NCBI RefSeq assembly: GCF_004310665.1
Contig: NZ_SIXF01000005.1
Location: 186,001-250,000, forward strand
DNA from: Pedobacter kyonggii
GTDB lineage: Bacteria; Bacteroidota; Bacteroidia; Sphingobacteriales; Sphingobacteriaceae
DNA: 64,000 nt
Direction of reading: 5' to 3'
This document shows, piece after piece, positions 1-8,838 of this stretch (its first letter is position 1; every line of letters starts with the position of its first letter). The notes under the pieces are model-generated. The model searched no databases, was not told the DNA's origin, and saw only the letters and a program-made list of their open reading frames with translations. The position numbers and the translations under genes are program-made.

Positions 1-198
1 CCCTTGCTTCAGCTAAAAATAAATGCGAGGGGCGATTTTCTATATGCAGATATCGTATCAGTTAAACAGGATAAGATTAACCGTTTAACCCTGGATGATA
101 ATCATCGTGCCTTTAAACGGATTAAAGAATTGACAGATATTGATTTCATTGGCCATCAGCTAAAATTCGCTGATAACAGGATCAGTTTAAAAGATTAA
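1..198 (+). CDS. Partial hypothetical protein (5' end outside window)
   Basis: The frame is open from the first base of the window and ends at TAA 196-198, so only the last 65 residues are visible. The TTG at position 4 could be a start, but the open frame before it makes a truncated upstream gene more likely. The fragment is mixed charged and hydrophobic, without a membrane segment, signal peptide or motif that I recognise. It lies 44 bases before two small membrane-protein genes on the same strand. Function unknown. Confidence 0.5.
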   Translation, partial: PLLQLKINARGDFLYADIVSVKQDKINRLTLDDNHRAFKRIKELTDIDFIGHQLKFADNRISLKD

Positions 199-242
199 TC
201 TTCTGCGACATCAATCTCAATTTATTTCAGAATATTTGCCTT

Positions 243-425
243 ATGAAAAAAGGATTAATACTTCATTATATTATAGGTATTGCAGCTGCAATTTTAGTAT
301 TGGCAGCAGCCTACTATATCAACCAAAATCCCGAGAACCTGTTGTCTGCAGGAATTATAATCCTGGCGGGCTGCCTGGTTGCTTTTAGCCAGTACCAAAT
401 CATCAAACACAAAAAGAAGCAATAG
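243..425 (+). CDS. Small two-helix membrane protein, 60 aa
   Basis: A short basic N-terminus (MKKG) is followed by a hydrophobic segment at about residues 8-26, a short polar loop (NQNPEN), a second hydrophobic segment at about 35-52 and a lysine-rich tail (KHKKKQ). This is the layout of a small inner-membrane hairpin protein. It is followed after one base by another tiny membrane ORF, so the two are probably co-transcribed. I do not recognise a named family; function unknown. Confidence 0.6.
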   Translation: MKKGLILHYIIGIAAAILVLAAAYYINQNPENLLSAGIIILAGCLVAFSQYQIIKHKKKQ

Positions 426-426
426 T

Positions 427-549
427 ATGATGACAACTGTTGTCCACGCTACAAAGGCTAATAATTTTAAAGACGGCTATCTTGGTCTGGCCATCGGGGC
501 AGCTATAGTACTCTTTCTGCTGTCCAGAAAGTTTAGAAGGAAGGCTTAA
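427..549 (+). CDS. Tiny single-helix membrane protein, 40 aa
   Basis: ATG at 427 begins one base after the stop of the preceding small gene; the frame ends with TAA at 547-549. The product has a polar first 17 residues, one hydrophobic helix at about residues 18-32 (beginning GYLGLAIGAAIV) and a strongly basic end (SRKFRRKA), as in single-pass small membrane proteins. The tight coupling to the upstream small membrane gene supports it being real. No family was recognised and the role is unknown. Confidence 0.45.
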   Translation: MMTTVVHATKANNFKDGYLGLAIGAAIVLFLLSRKFRRKA

Positions 550-550
550 A

Positions 551-736
551 CTAACTCTCATCTTTCGTATTCTTTACCAGGCCAATGCCCGAGACAAAGA
601 ATATAAGTCCGATAATGCCATAAACCATTAATCCCCTAGTATTTTCGCTATGGCTTACAAAGCCATAGCCTGCGTATATCAATCCAATTATACCAAGTAC
701 GGTTAATATGGTTCCAAAAGTGCGTTTTACATTCAT
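551..736 (-). CDS. Small two-helix membrane protein, 61 aa
   Basis: The protein has two hydrophobic helices, at about residues 8-27 and 36-54, separated by a short polar loop and ended by a charged tail (KNTKDES). It is a typical small Bacteroidota inner-membrane protein of unknown function. It lies tail to tail with the 40-residue ORF ending at 549, with a single base between the stops. It is downstream of the M13 peptidase gene on the same strand, separated from it by a hairpin terminator at 794-830, so it probably has its own promoter. Confidence 0.6.
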   Translation of the reverse strand: MNVKRTFGTILTVLGIIGLIYAGYGFVSHSENTRGLMVYGIIGLIFFVSGIGLVKNTKDES

Positions 737-793
737 AGGGTTGTTATTTAATAAGATAAAGACAAAATATTATCGATTTTGTTTTAAGGAAAC

Positions 794-830
794 AAAGAAG
801 CCCATCTCATTAACTGAAATGGGCTTCTTT
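794..830 (-). terminator. Hairpin terminator after the M13 peptidase gene
   Basis: Perfect 12-base arms (794-805 and 819-830) with a 13-base loop. Read on the minus strand the stem is followed by a T-rich stretch, just downstream of the peptidase stop codon at 850. Confidence 0.7.
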
Positions 831-849
831 TATTAGATGAAAGAACCGT

Positions 850-2892
850 TTACCACACACCTAACCGGTTTGTTGGAGCTATATACATTTTTGCTGTTGC
901 AGGAATGTTGAACGCCTTGTAAAATGCTCCCATATTGTACACGGGGCCATTTACACGGAACATTTCTGGGCTATGTGGGTCTGTTTTTAATCTTACACGC
1001 ATACTTTCATCGCGGGTTTTGATTCTCCATACCTGGGCAAAGCTTAAAAAGAAACGTTGATCAGGAGTAAAACCATCAATCTTTTTATCGCCTTTTCCCT
1101 GCTCAGTTAATTTAAAGGCATCGTATGCAATGTTTAAGCCACCAATATCGGCAAGGTTTTCTCCCAGTGTTAACGAACCATTTACATGCTGATTATCCAA
1201 CAATGAGAAGTTGTTGTAAAATGTTTCTACTTTACCTGCTTTAGCTTTAAATTTATCGGCATCGGCTTTTGTCCACCACTCTTTTAAATTACCTACTGCA
1301 TCGTACTGGCGACCCTGATCGTCAAAACCATGTGTCATTTCATGACCAATTACAGCACCTATTGCACCGTAGTTAATGGCGTCATCTGCAGCAAAATCAA
1401 AGAACGGGAACTGTAAAATCCCAGCCGGAAAAACAATTTCGTTGAAAGACGGATTGTAATAGGCATTAACGGTCGGTGGAGTCATTCCCCACTCGGTTTT
1501 ATCAACATTTTTGCCGAGTTTATCCATCATTTCTTTGTAGGCATGTTTACCTGCCGACTGAAGGTTTGCATAATAAGTGTTCTTCGAAACCTCGACATCA
1601 TCGTACTTTTTCCATTTATCAGGATAGCCGATTTTTTTGATAAATGCGTTTAGTTTTTCTAAAGCTTTCTTTTTGGTTTCAGGTGTCATCCAATCTACCT
1701 TCTGGATTCTTTCTGCATATACTTTCTGTAAATTGTTTACCAGCGTTAACATACGCTCTTTAGCCTCTGGTTTGAAATACTTTTCGGCATATAACTGACC
1801 TAAAAGTTCACCCAAATTACGATCGGTTGCATTTACAATGGCTTTCCATCTTTCTGTCGGTGCTTGTTGACCATATAATGTTTTAGAGAAAAAATCGAAT
1901 TTAGCATCTCTGAATTTTTTGGTAAAGGCATTTGCCGATCTGTTTAAAGCATCAAACTTTAATTTTTCTTTCCAGATTTCGATAGGTTGGCTTTTTACCA
2001 GGGCTGATAAAGTTTGATAATATTTTGGCTGCCTCACAATAACGGTATCCGTACTTGCCCCCAGTTTACTTAAAACAGATTTCCACTCAATGTTCGGTGT
2101 CTGTTTTTGAAAATCAGCCACGGTCATTTTGTTATAGTTTTTCTGTGGATCGCGTAGTTGAACTGGAGTAGAATGCGACTGCGCAATAGCCGTTTCCAGT
2201 TTTAAAATATTGTCGGCATATTTAGCTGCATTAGCAGAATCGCCTGCCAGGCTAAAAATTTTTGTGATGTATTTGATGTACTCGGCTCTGATTTTTTTTG
2301 CCTTATCATCTTGTTCTAAATAATAACTGCGATCAGGCAGGGTAAGACCGGACTGCGAAAATGATAAAGCATTTTTGGTGCTTAATTTGTCGTCTGGATC
2401 AACGCTAAAGCCCAATAAATCTCCCTCACCATCTTTATAGCCGTCAGCAACAAAGCTGATTAAATCCTTATCGTTTTTAATCCGATCTATTTTACTTAAG
2501 AGCGGCTTTATAGGTTCGATACCTAACTTCTCAATGGTAAGGGTATCCATTCCACTGGTATAGAAATCGCCAACTTTCTGTTCGGTACTTCCTTTGGCTG
2601 CATTAGCTTTTGAAGCGTTTTCAAGAATGCTATTCAGATTCTTTAGGTTATCATTGTATAAAGTATAAAAAGAACCCCAGCCTGTTTCTGTTTTAGGAAT
2701 TTCAGTGTTTTTCATCCATTTCCCATTGGCATACAGGAAAAAGTTATCACCAGGGTTTACAGAGGTATCCATGCCGGCTTTATCGAAAAATTCGGTACGT
2801 GTATTCGCCACATCGGCATCTTGATGGCTTTTATTCTGGCAAGCCGCAAAAAGCAATACGCCGGCCGCCGGAAGTAATAATTTAATTTTCAT
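850..2892 (-). CDS. M13 family (neprilysin/PepO-like) zinc endopeptidase lipoprotein
   Basis: A 680-residue protein of the usual M13 length. The zinc site is visible: HEMTH with H517, E518 and H521, and the third ligand E578 in GENLADIGG, the paired motifs that define the family. The N-terminus is hydrophobic and ends LLFAAC, a lipobox with the lipidated cysteine at about residue 18, so the enzyme should be anchored in the envelope and face the periplasm or the outside. M13 enzymes cut short peptides. The gene stands alone, divergent from the SPFH gene with a 90-base gap. Confidence 0.93.
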   Translation of the reverse strand: MKIKLLLPAAGVLLFAACQNKSHQDADVANTRTEFFDKAGMDTSVNPGDNFFLYANGKWMKNTEIPKTETGWGSFYTLYNDNLKNLNSILENASKANAAKGSTEQKVGDFYTSGMDTLTIEKLGIEPIKPLLSKIDRIKNDKDLISFVADGYKDGEGDLLGFSVDPDDKLSTKNALSFSQSGLTLPDRSYYLEQDDKAKKIRAEYIKYITKIFSLAGDSANAAKYADNILKLETAIAQSHSTPVQLRDPQKNYNKMTVADFQKQTPNIEWKSVLSKLGASTDTVIVRQPKYYQTLSALVKSQPIEIWKEKLKFDALNRSANAFTKKFRDAKFDFFSKTLYGQQAPTERWKAIVNATDRNLGELLGQLYAEKYFKPEAKERMLTLVNNLQKVYAERIQKVDWMTPETKKKALEKLNAFIKKIGYPDKWKKYDDVEVSKNTYYANLQSAGKHAYKEMMDKLGKNVDKTEWGMTPPTVNAYYNPSFNEIVFPAGILQFPFFDFAADDAINYGAIGAVIGHEMTHGFDDQGRQYDAVGNLKEWWTKADADKFKAKAGKVETFYNNFSLLDNQHVNGSLTLGENLADIGGLNIAYDAFKLTEQGKGDKKIDGFTPDQRFFLSFAQVWRIKTRDESMRVRLKTDPHSPEMFRVNGPVYNMGAFYKAFNIPATAKMYIAPTNRLGVW

Positions 2893-2982
2893 TGTATATA
2901 AGTTAGTTAGAAAAGCTTAAAGCTACAAAATGCCTAATGTAGTTTGTATGAATTTTTTATAACTTCATAAAAAAATCTAATT

Positions 2983-3915
2983 ATGCAATACACCGTTTAC
3001 ATTATAGCTGCCGTAGGATTTATTATCCTGCTGAGCTCGTTTGTTACTGTTAAACAGGGAACCATTGCGGTGGTAACCGTTTTCGGTAAGTACCGTCGCC
3101 AGTTAAGACCTGGTTTAAATTTTAAAATCCCATTAATAGAGCAGATTTATTCTCGCATTTCCATTCAAAACCGTTCTGTAGAGTTGTCGTTTCAAGCGGT
3201 AACACAAGATCAGGCCAATGTATATTTTAAAGCTATGCTGTTGTATTCTGTTGTAAACCAGGATGAAGAGACAATCAAAAATGTAGCTTTTAAGTTTGTA
3301 GATGCAACCAACTTAATGCAGGCATTAATCAGAACAATTGAAGGTTCGATCAGGGCATATGTGGCTACACAAAAGCAAGCAAATGTATTGGCACAACGCA
3401 ACGAAATTGTGCTTCATGTTAAGGAACAGATTGATCAGGTTTTAGATGGCTGGGGTTACCATCTTCAGGATCTTCAATTGAATGATATTACTTTTGATGA
3501 AGAAATTATGCGTTCAATGAGTCGCGTAGTAGCCTCAAACAACTTAAAAGCAGCGGCTGAAAATGAGGGCCAGGCATTATTAATTACCAAAACCAAAGGT
3601 GCAGAGGCCGACGGTAACGCGATCAAAATTGCAGCTACTGCCGAGCGTGAGGCTGCACAGTTACGCGGGCAGGGTATCGCTTTGTTTAGGGAAGAGGTTG
3701 CAAAAGGGATGACCAATGCTGCGCATGAAATGCAACAGGCTAACCTTGATACATCGGTAATTCTTTTCACCATGTGGACAGAAGCCATTAAACAATTTGC
3801 AGAATACGGCGAAGGTAATATCATTTTCTTAGATGGTAGTACCGAGGGAATGAATAAAACCATGAAAGAAATGATGGCAATGCAGCTGAGTCAGAATCCT
3901 CCGAAGAAAGACTAG
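2983..3915 (+). CDS. SPFH/Band 7 domain membrane protein (stomatin-like)
   Basis: An N-terminal membrane segment (about residues 4-22) is followed by the Band 7 fold with the typical 'VKQGTIAVVTVFGKY...LRPGLNFKIP' opening (residues 23-50) and a long helical, alanine- and glutamate-rich region (about 180-245) that in this family drives oligomer assembly. Such proteins form large membrane-attached rings that organise membrane patches or regulate proteases. The length (310) is normal. A strong terminator follows at 3931. No NfeD-type protease partner lies next to it, so its partner cannot be named from context. Confidence 0.9.
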   Translation: MQYTVYIIAAVGFIILLSSFVTVKQGTIAVVTVFGKYRRQLRPGLNFKIPLIEQIYSRISIQNRSVELSFQAVTQDQANVYFKAMLLYSVVNQDEETIKNVAFKFVDATNLMQALIRTIEGSIRAYVATQKQANVLAQRNEIVLHVKEQIDQVLDGWGYHLQDLQLNDITFDEEIMRSMSRVVASNNLKAAAENEGQALLITKTKGAEADGNAIKIAATAEREAAQLRGQGIALFREEVAKGMTNAAHEMQQANLDTSVILFTMWTEAIKQFAEYGEGNIIFLDGSTEGMNKTMKEMMAMQLSQNPPKKD

Positions 3916-3930
3916 AAGTATTTTTCATAC

Positions 3931-3967
3931 AAAAAAGACTGTTGCAGTTGGCAGCAGTCTTTTTTTT
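3931..3967 (+). terminator. Rho-independent terminator after the SPFH gene
   Basis: A stem of about 12 base pairs with one G-U pair (arms around 3934-3945 and 3951-3962) and a short loop, followed by a run of Ts, 15 bases after the stop codon. Confidence 0.85.
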
Positions 3968-4114
3968 ACGTTAATTATTCGTTTTGGCTAAATGAAGAAT
4001 AGATTAACCTAAATTGTTTCTATAAAATTAATTGAATTTTGAGTGATGATGAGATTCGATTTATTTCAGATCGATGCGTAATTGTTGTACACTATTTAAA
4101 AATTAATTATAATA

Positions 4115-4375
4115 AAAGTTTTTGTACAGGCGCAACCGGATTTGTCGGTTCTGCAGTAGTAAAAGAATTAATTAGCGCAGGCCAAGAGGTTTTGGGCTTG
4201 GCACGGAATGAAGCGGCTGAAAAAGCACTTGTACTTGCTGGAGCTGAAGTGCATAAAGGTGACTTGGAAGACTACAGCGTTTACAGGAGGGCGAAAAGTT
4301 AGCTGATGATATTTCCATACTGGCTTTATCCATGTGCTGCCAGATGTTACCATCCAACAGTTAAATAGATTAAAG
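4115..4375 (+). pseudogene. Decayed NAD-dependent epimerase/SDR gene fragment
   Basis: One frame reads TGATGFVGSAVVKELISAG, the N-terminal Rossmann nucleotide-binding motif of extended short-chain dehydrogenases, then 'GLARNEAAEKAL..AGAEVHKGDLED'. Just before the TG, the frame is shifted: 'KVFV' is read in the neighbouring frame, consistent with loss of one base at about 4131, and no proper start remains. After 'SVYRR' the frame is lost again, and within about 90 bases only scraps such as 'HVLPDV' in other frames are seen. About 200 residues of the usual C-terminus are missing. This is a dead remnant of a once 280-300-residue gene. Confidence 0.75.
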
Positions 4376-4505
4376 ATAAATGTGGTTTAGTGTCGGATAG
4401 GAATATCCGACACCACGAAATTCCGAATGTCTAATATACTTTTAGAGTTGTCAACTTTTTAGCGAATTGGTTATTAAAGTTGACAACTCTGAAATCCAAT
4501 TACAA

Positions 4506-4539
4506 AAAAGGCCGCTTTAGTTTGCTAAAGCGGCCTTTT
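4506..4539. terminator. Bidirectional terminator hairpin
   Basis: Perfect 15-base arms (4506-4520 and 4525-4539) with a TTTG loop. The arms begin with As and end with Ts, so the hairpin can stop transcription from both sides: the decayed gene on plus and the protease gene on minus. Confidence 0.8.
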
Positions 4540-4550
4540 ACTATGTCTAT

Positions 4551-4724
4551 CGTCATGCTGATTTTGTTTACAAGTAGAAGCAGTACTTTTAATTGTCTTG
4601 TAGCTACTACTTGGTCAGCATCTTTTCCGCTAGGTAGACCCTGAAATAAATTACCTTCGGTGAGCTCGCTTAAAGCTCGGTTTACTTCGTAGCTTTCCGC
4701 TGCGCTACAGGTCAGGGTGACGAG
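4551..4724. repeat. Dispersed REP/MITE-like repeat copy
   Basis: Begins CGTCATGCTG and ends CAGGGTGACG, the complementary ends seen in other spacers here. The interior contains short inverted words around the GCTTAAAGCTCGG and CCGCTGCGCTACAGG stretches. It is a diverged member of the family at 12650, 14368, 34040 and 61464. Confidence 0.5.
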
Positions 4725-4747
4725 TATGAATTAAAATATATTTCTTC

Positions 4748-6913
4748 TTAGTTATTTTTTGGCATCACGCCTAAGTTCATTACATAGTTGCCAGATTGTT
4801 GCATAAAATCGCCCATTACTTTTAACGATTCATCTTCAATAAAATCGAAAGCATCCTGCTTGGTAATTTTATCTCCTTTTTTAATGGCAGGTAATCCTCT
4901 TAATGCTCTTAATTCATTCTGTCTGGCAAGCGTTTTAGCTTCTTGCGCATCGCGCTCAGCTTTAAGTTTTGCTTCGTTTAAAGTTACAGAAACTTCATTA
5001 TCACGTTTTTTAAGATCAGCAATATCTTGTTTCAGGTATTTAAAATCCAATGAGTTTGCGATACGCTGCTCGCTGTTTTTAACCAACTGTGCTTTAACAG
5101 GAGTCAGATTTGCAACTGCTTTAAAGTTAGAGCTTGGAATAACGTCCCATGGTAAGGCTGATGATTCAGTATCTTCTCCAATTTTATCCATCGGATAAAC
5201 TGAAGGGAAAACAACATCGGGTGTTACACCTTTATGCTGAGTGCTGCTTCCTGCTACACGGTAAAATTTAGCCATGGTTAGATTAATTTGGCCTAAATTG
5301 ATATCAGCCGGGCTTGCTCCACTTGGCGATGTGCCAACGGTTTTGTCTTTAGAAATTAATCCTGCTACCCTTTGTAACATACTTGGGTTTACCAGTTTAT
5401 TTAGGTCGATAGAAGATTGAACGGTACCTTTACCATAAGTTTGGCTACCCATAATGATACCACGGCCATAATCTTGTATTGCACCAGCGAAAATTTCTGA
5501 TGCAGATGCACTTAAACGGTCTACCATCACACCAAAAGGCCCATCCCAGGTTACACCGCTATTTTCATCCTCATCCACTTCAATTTTACCGCGTAAATCT
5601 TTCACCTGAACTACCGGACCTCTATCGATAAATAAACCGGTTAATGAGATGGCTTCAACAAGTGAGCCTCCACCGTTTCCACGTAAATCCATTACAATTG
5701 CATTTACCTTATCATATGTTTTTAACGAGTCGATTAATTTTCTAACATCGCGGGTAGTGCTTTTGTAGTTTTTATCACCTGCATTTGCTGCTTTAAAATC
5801 AGCATAGAACGCCGGTAGGGTGATAATCCCGATTTTATAATCTTTACCATTACTGTTAATGGTTTTAACTTTTTTCTTGGCGGATGTTTCTTCCAAAACA
5901 ATTTTATCGCGAACCAATTCGATAATTACTGGTTTAGATGACATTTCTTTTCCAACTGGGATAACTTTCAAACGCACTTTGGTTCCTTTCGGGCCTTTAA
6001 TTTTCGATACTGTGTTATCCAATCTCCAGCCTACTACATCAACAAATTCTCCATCACCTTGGGCTACGGCAATAATGCGATCGCCAGCACTCAGTTGTTT
6101 CCCCTTAAATGCAGGCCCACCAGCAATAATTTCAGAGATTTTAACTACCTCATTTTCTAATTGTAAACGGGCGCCAATACCTTCAAAAGAACGCGACATA
6201 TCTTCGTTAAATGCTGCTGCGTTGGTTGGGTTAAAATAATTGGTATGTGGATCAATAGATTCGGTAAAAGCATCCATCAAAATCTGGAATACATCCTGAT
6301 TATTGGTTTTTGAAGTTTGCGACTGTAGGTTCTGATAACGTTTAGTCAATGTTTCTACATTCTTTGCTTCAGCTGTTCCGGCTAAATTTAAATTGATCAG
6401 TTCGTATTTAACACGTTTTTTCCAGGTATCGTTCAATGCTTCTGAAGAAGTTGCCCAAGGCTGCTTCTCTCTATCGTATACATAACTGTCGGTTTGATTA
6501 AAATCGTATTTTGTTTTAATCTGTGCTAAAGAATAGGTAAAATATTCGTTTAATCTTTTGGCATAAACGTTATAGATGAAAAACGGGCCACTTAGATCGC
6601 CATTTTTGAAATCATCATCCAAAGTGTATCTGTATTTTTCAAATTCCTTAATATCCGAAGCCAAAAAGTAATTTTTGCCTTGATCTAAAGATTTGATATA
6701 CTTATCTAAAATGATCGAAGATATAGAATCGTTGATCTGAATTTTTTTATAATTATAACTCTCAATTAAATTTACAACCTCTTTTATAACTAGTTGTTGC
6801 TGCTCATCTGGTTTTACGTTGGTAACACCCTCAACTATTGGCTGAGTTTTAGGTGCAGCATGACAAGCAAGTACTGCCGCAGTAAAAATTACAAAAAATA
6901 TTCTCTTTAACAT
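4748..6913 (-). CDS. prc: Carboxy-terminal processing protease (Prc/Tsp-type S41 peptidase)
   Basis: A tail-specific protease with a long N-terminal helical domain, a PDZ domain (around the 'FEGIGARLQ...GPAFKGKQLSAGDRI' stretch), the S41 catalytic domain and a C-terminal extension as in Prc. The Ser/Lys dyad is visible: S470 within SASASE and K495 in GKGTVQ, 25 residues apart as in E. coli Prc. The chosen start (6913) puts a short hydrophobic signal ending VLAC at the N-terminus, suggesting a periplasmic lipoprotein; ATGs at 6937 and 6976 would only add a charged leader. It degrades or trims periplasmic proteins. It is monocistronic between two terminators. Confidence 0.92.
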   Translation of the reverse strand: MLKRIFFVIFTAAVLACHAAPKTQPIVEGVTNVKPDEQQQLVIKEVVNLIESYNYKKIQINDSISSIILDKYIKSLDQGKNYFLASDIKEFEKYRYTLDDDFKNGDLSGPFFIYNVYAKRLNEYFTYSLAQIKTKYDFNQTDSYVYDREKQPWATSSEALNDTWKKRVKYELINLNLAGTAEAKNVETLTKRYQNLQSQTSKTNNQDVFQILMDAFTESIDPHTNYFNPTNAAAFNEDMSRSFEGIGARLQLENEVVKISEIIAGGPAFKGKQLSAGDRIIAVAQGDGEFVDVVGWRLDNTVSKIKGPKGTKVRLKVIPVGKEMSSKPVIIELVRDKIVLEETSAKKKVKTINSNGKDYKIGIITLPAFYADFKAANAGDKNYKSTTRDVRKLIDSLKTYDKVNAIVMDLRGNGGGSLVEAISLTGLFIDRGPVVQVKDLRGKIEVDEDENSGVTWDGPFGVMVDRLSASASEIFAGAIQDYGRGIIMGSQTYGKGTVQSSIDLNKLVNPSMLQRVAGLISKDKTVGTSPSGASPADINLGQINLTMAKFYRVAGSSTQHKGVTPDVVFPSVYPMDKIGEDTESSALPWDVIPSSNFKAVANLTPVKAQLVKNSEQRIANSLDFKYLKQDIADLKKRDNEVSVTLNEAKLKAERDAQEAKTLARQNELRALRGLPAIKKGDKITKQDAFDFIEDESLKVMGDFMQQSGNYVMNLGVMPKNN

Positions 6914-6974
6914 CTCTTTAAATGATTTAAAATCCATTTCCAATTCTATATAGCCAATATGATACCATTTTAGC

Positions 6975-7012
6975 AAAAAAACAAAAAAGAGACAGCATTA
7001 TTACCGTCTCTT
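6975..7012 (-). terminator. Terminator after the TPR gene
   Basis: On the minus strand an 8-base stem (AGAGACGG with CTGTCTCT, one G-U pair) and a 7-base loop precede a T-rich tract of about 15 bases. It is about 175 bases beyond the stop of the TPR gene at 7184 and just upstream of the protease gene. Confidence 0.65.
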
Positions 7013-7183
7013 GTTAAAACTTTATCAAATCTAACTAAAAGCTTTTTATTTAACAATTTCCTATGTAGAACGTTGATCGTTATTTTTTGTTTTGATGGGT
7101 AATCAAAATTTGACCGATTACAGATCTTTAAGGGCTATATTCTCAGTAATATAAGAAGTTTTACAGAAAAATAAGTATTTAAA

Positions 7184-7873
7184 CTAGCTTGGGTTTACCT
7201 TTTTACTGGTTGTTTTGCTGGCAATCATTTCCCTGGCATCTTTGATCTGCGTTTTGTACTGGGTGGTTTTGATCGAGTTTGCTAGCCATTCGGCCGATTT
7301 CAGATCTCTCAGTGCAAGTGTAAAATCTTTCTTTTTAATTTTAACCTGAACAATACCTAAAATAGATTCGATATAAGCGTTGTTGCTTTTTAACTGTTTT
7401 GCCAATATACCTTGCTGTGTATAAAACCACATCGATTGGGTATACTTGGTATTGGCCAAATAAACTTTGCCTAAAAGATTATAGGTGTTCATTACTCCTG
7501 ATCTGTTTCCAGTTTTAGAGTAATTTTTTAAAGCCACATTTAACAGAATTTGCTCAGCATCAGTGAAACGGCCAAGTTGATAATGCATACTGCTCATCTT
7601 GATAACTGCCTGTCCGTACCTGTTGAAGTTTTTTACGGCATTATACTCGAAAGCGGCTTTGCCAAATAAGGTGAGGGCTTCGTTATAATCGCCTTTTCGC
7701 TCTAAATCTTCTGCTTCCTCAAAAAAGGAATTGCCGTCTTCCAGGTCAAATTTAGATACTGCTATATTTATAGCACTACCGTTAGGTTCTTGGATCTCAG
7801 ATTTATCTATATTTTGAGCTTGTAGTTGTAATGATGCAAAAAGGCCTATTAAAGCCAATACAATCTTGGTCAT
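7184..7873 (-). CDS. Secreted TPR-repeat protein
   Basis: A signal peptide (MTKIVLALIGLFASLQLQAQ, likely cleavage after AQ) is followed by tetratricopeptide-like helical pairs from about residue 48 to 215, with TPR-style segments such as 'ALTLFGKAAFEYNAVKN', 'AEQILLNVALKNYSKTG' and 'NTYNLLGKVYLANTKY'. It should be a periplasmic protein-binding scaffold. It lies 29 bases downstream of the isoaspartyl peptidase gene, so it may be transcribed with the cyanophycin-degrading genes, although nothing in the protein itself points to that pathway. Its partner is unknown. Confidence 0.8.
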   Translation of the reverse strand: MTKIVLALIGLFASLQLQAQNIDKSEIQEPNGSAINIAVSKFDLEDGNSFFEEAEDLERKGDYNEALTLFGKAAFEYNAVKNFNRYGQAVIKMSSMHYQLGRFTDAEQILLNVALKNYSKTGNRSGVMNTYNLLGKVYLANTKYTQSMWFYTQQGILAKQLKSNNAYIESILGIVQVKIKKKDFTLALRDLKSAEWLANSIKTTQYKTQIKDAREMIASKTTSKKVNPS

Positions 7874-7902
7874 GCAACAAAAATAATACTTTAAATCTAA
7901 TT

Positions 7903-8745
7903 TCAGCTAAATACCTGTAAATTAACATCAAAAGATGCCCAAACCATGTATGCGTGTGAGTCGCAATGATACACTTCGCCTGCTGCAGAAATGCCTACAA
8001 CGCCTGCAAAGCCATCAAAAGCTTTGAGTTCAGCAAAAGATTTATCTGATGCTTCCTTTAAAGAAAAACCATCGGTAACACGGGTTACAATTTTTGCGGC
8101 TAAGGCACCGCTTACAATATCTTCACCTACTCCGGTACAAGAAATACCTGCATATTGATTGGCATAGTTGCCCGCAACGGTTGCAGAGTCACTCACCCGG
8201 CAAGGGATTTCGAATCCTTTTCCCCCTGTGGAGGTTGCGGCTGCTAAATTTCCATCTGCATCGAGTGCTACACAACCAACCGTTCCTTTATTGTTCTTTT
8301 GGTTTAATTTAGCTTCGTATTCTGATTGGCGCTGTGGGGTAATCGGATCGAAATATTCAAATCCGTTTGTTCTTGCAAATTGCTGGGCACCATCATCACT
8401 GAGTACCCGGTCATCATATGTTAATAGGTTCTGCGCAATCTGTATAGGGTTTTTAACATCTTCAACATTAATTACACCACTAAATTTTTCTGTTTTACCA
8501 TCCATTAGAGCTGCGCTCAATCTCACCTTTCCATCACTTTGAATCTGCGAACCGATGCCTGCATTAAATAATTCGTTATCTTCTAATAGTGCAACCGTAT
8601 AAACCACGGTTTCTAAAGCAGTATGTGTTTTTAGATATTCGTGTCCGAGCGTAACAATCGAAGCCAAAGCATCTTGTTTAGCCTTTTTCGTTTCCTGGTT
8701 GGTAGACGATTCGCTGAAGAAGCCGCCATGTATGATTAGTTTCAT
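7903..8745 (-). CDS. Isoaspartyl peptidase / plant-type L-asparaginase
   Basis: An Ntn-hydrolase of 280 residues. The autocleavage site is GTVG with T155 as the new N-terminal nucleophile, and downstream 'TSTGGKG...PCRVSDSA' and 'SCTGVGEDI' match the substrate-binding segments of the IaaA family. These enzymes split beta-aspartyl dipeptides. Next to a cyanophycinase gene the obvious substrate is beta-aspartyl-arginine, the product of cyanophycin breakdown, giving aspartate and arginine. No signal peptide is seen, so it is cytoplasmic. The gap to the cyanophycinase gene upstream is 93 bases, and both run on the minus strand. Confidence 0.9.
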   Translation of the reverse strand: MKLIIHGGFFSESSTNQETKKAKQDALASIVTLGHEYLKTHTALETVVYTVALLEDNELFNAGIGSQIQSDGKVRLSAALMDGKTEKFSGVINVEDVKNPIQIAQNLLTYDDRVLSDDGAQQFARTNGFEYFDPITPQRQSEYEAKLNQKNNKGTVGCVALDADGNLAAATSTGGKGFEIPCRVSDSATVAGNYANQYAGISCTGVGEDIVSGALAAKIVTRVTDGFSLKEASDKSFAELKAFDGFAGVVGISAAGEVYHCDSHAYMVWASFDVNLQVFS

Positions 8746-8838
8746 TTTTTGAGTATTGTTGTATTAAGTAGCAAGTAGTAAGTATCAAGATTGGGTAAGT
8801 CCTAACTGAAAATCGCCCACTGTTAACTGCTAACCGAA

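Larger units (their letters stand above)
4376..4747. other. Spacer with two hairpins and a repeat, no gene
   Basis: No coding frame was found. It holds a perfect 15-base inverted repeat (4444-4458 with 4476-4490) with an 18-base loop, a terminator-like hairpin (4506-4539) and a dispersed repeat (4551-4724). These sit between the decayed epimerase and the convergent protease gene. Confidence 0.6.

Noticed and set aside
3474-3863. 129-codon minus-strand frame inside the SPFH gene
   Set aside because: Shadow of a strongly conserved gene.
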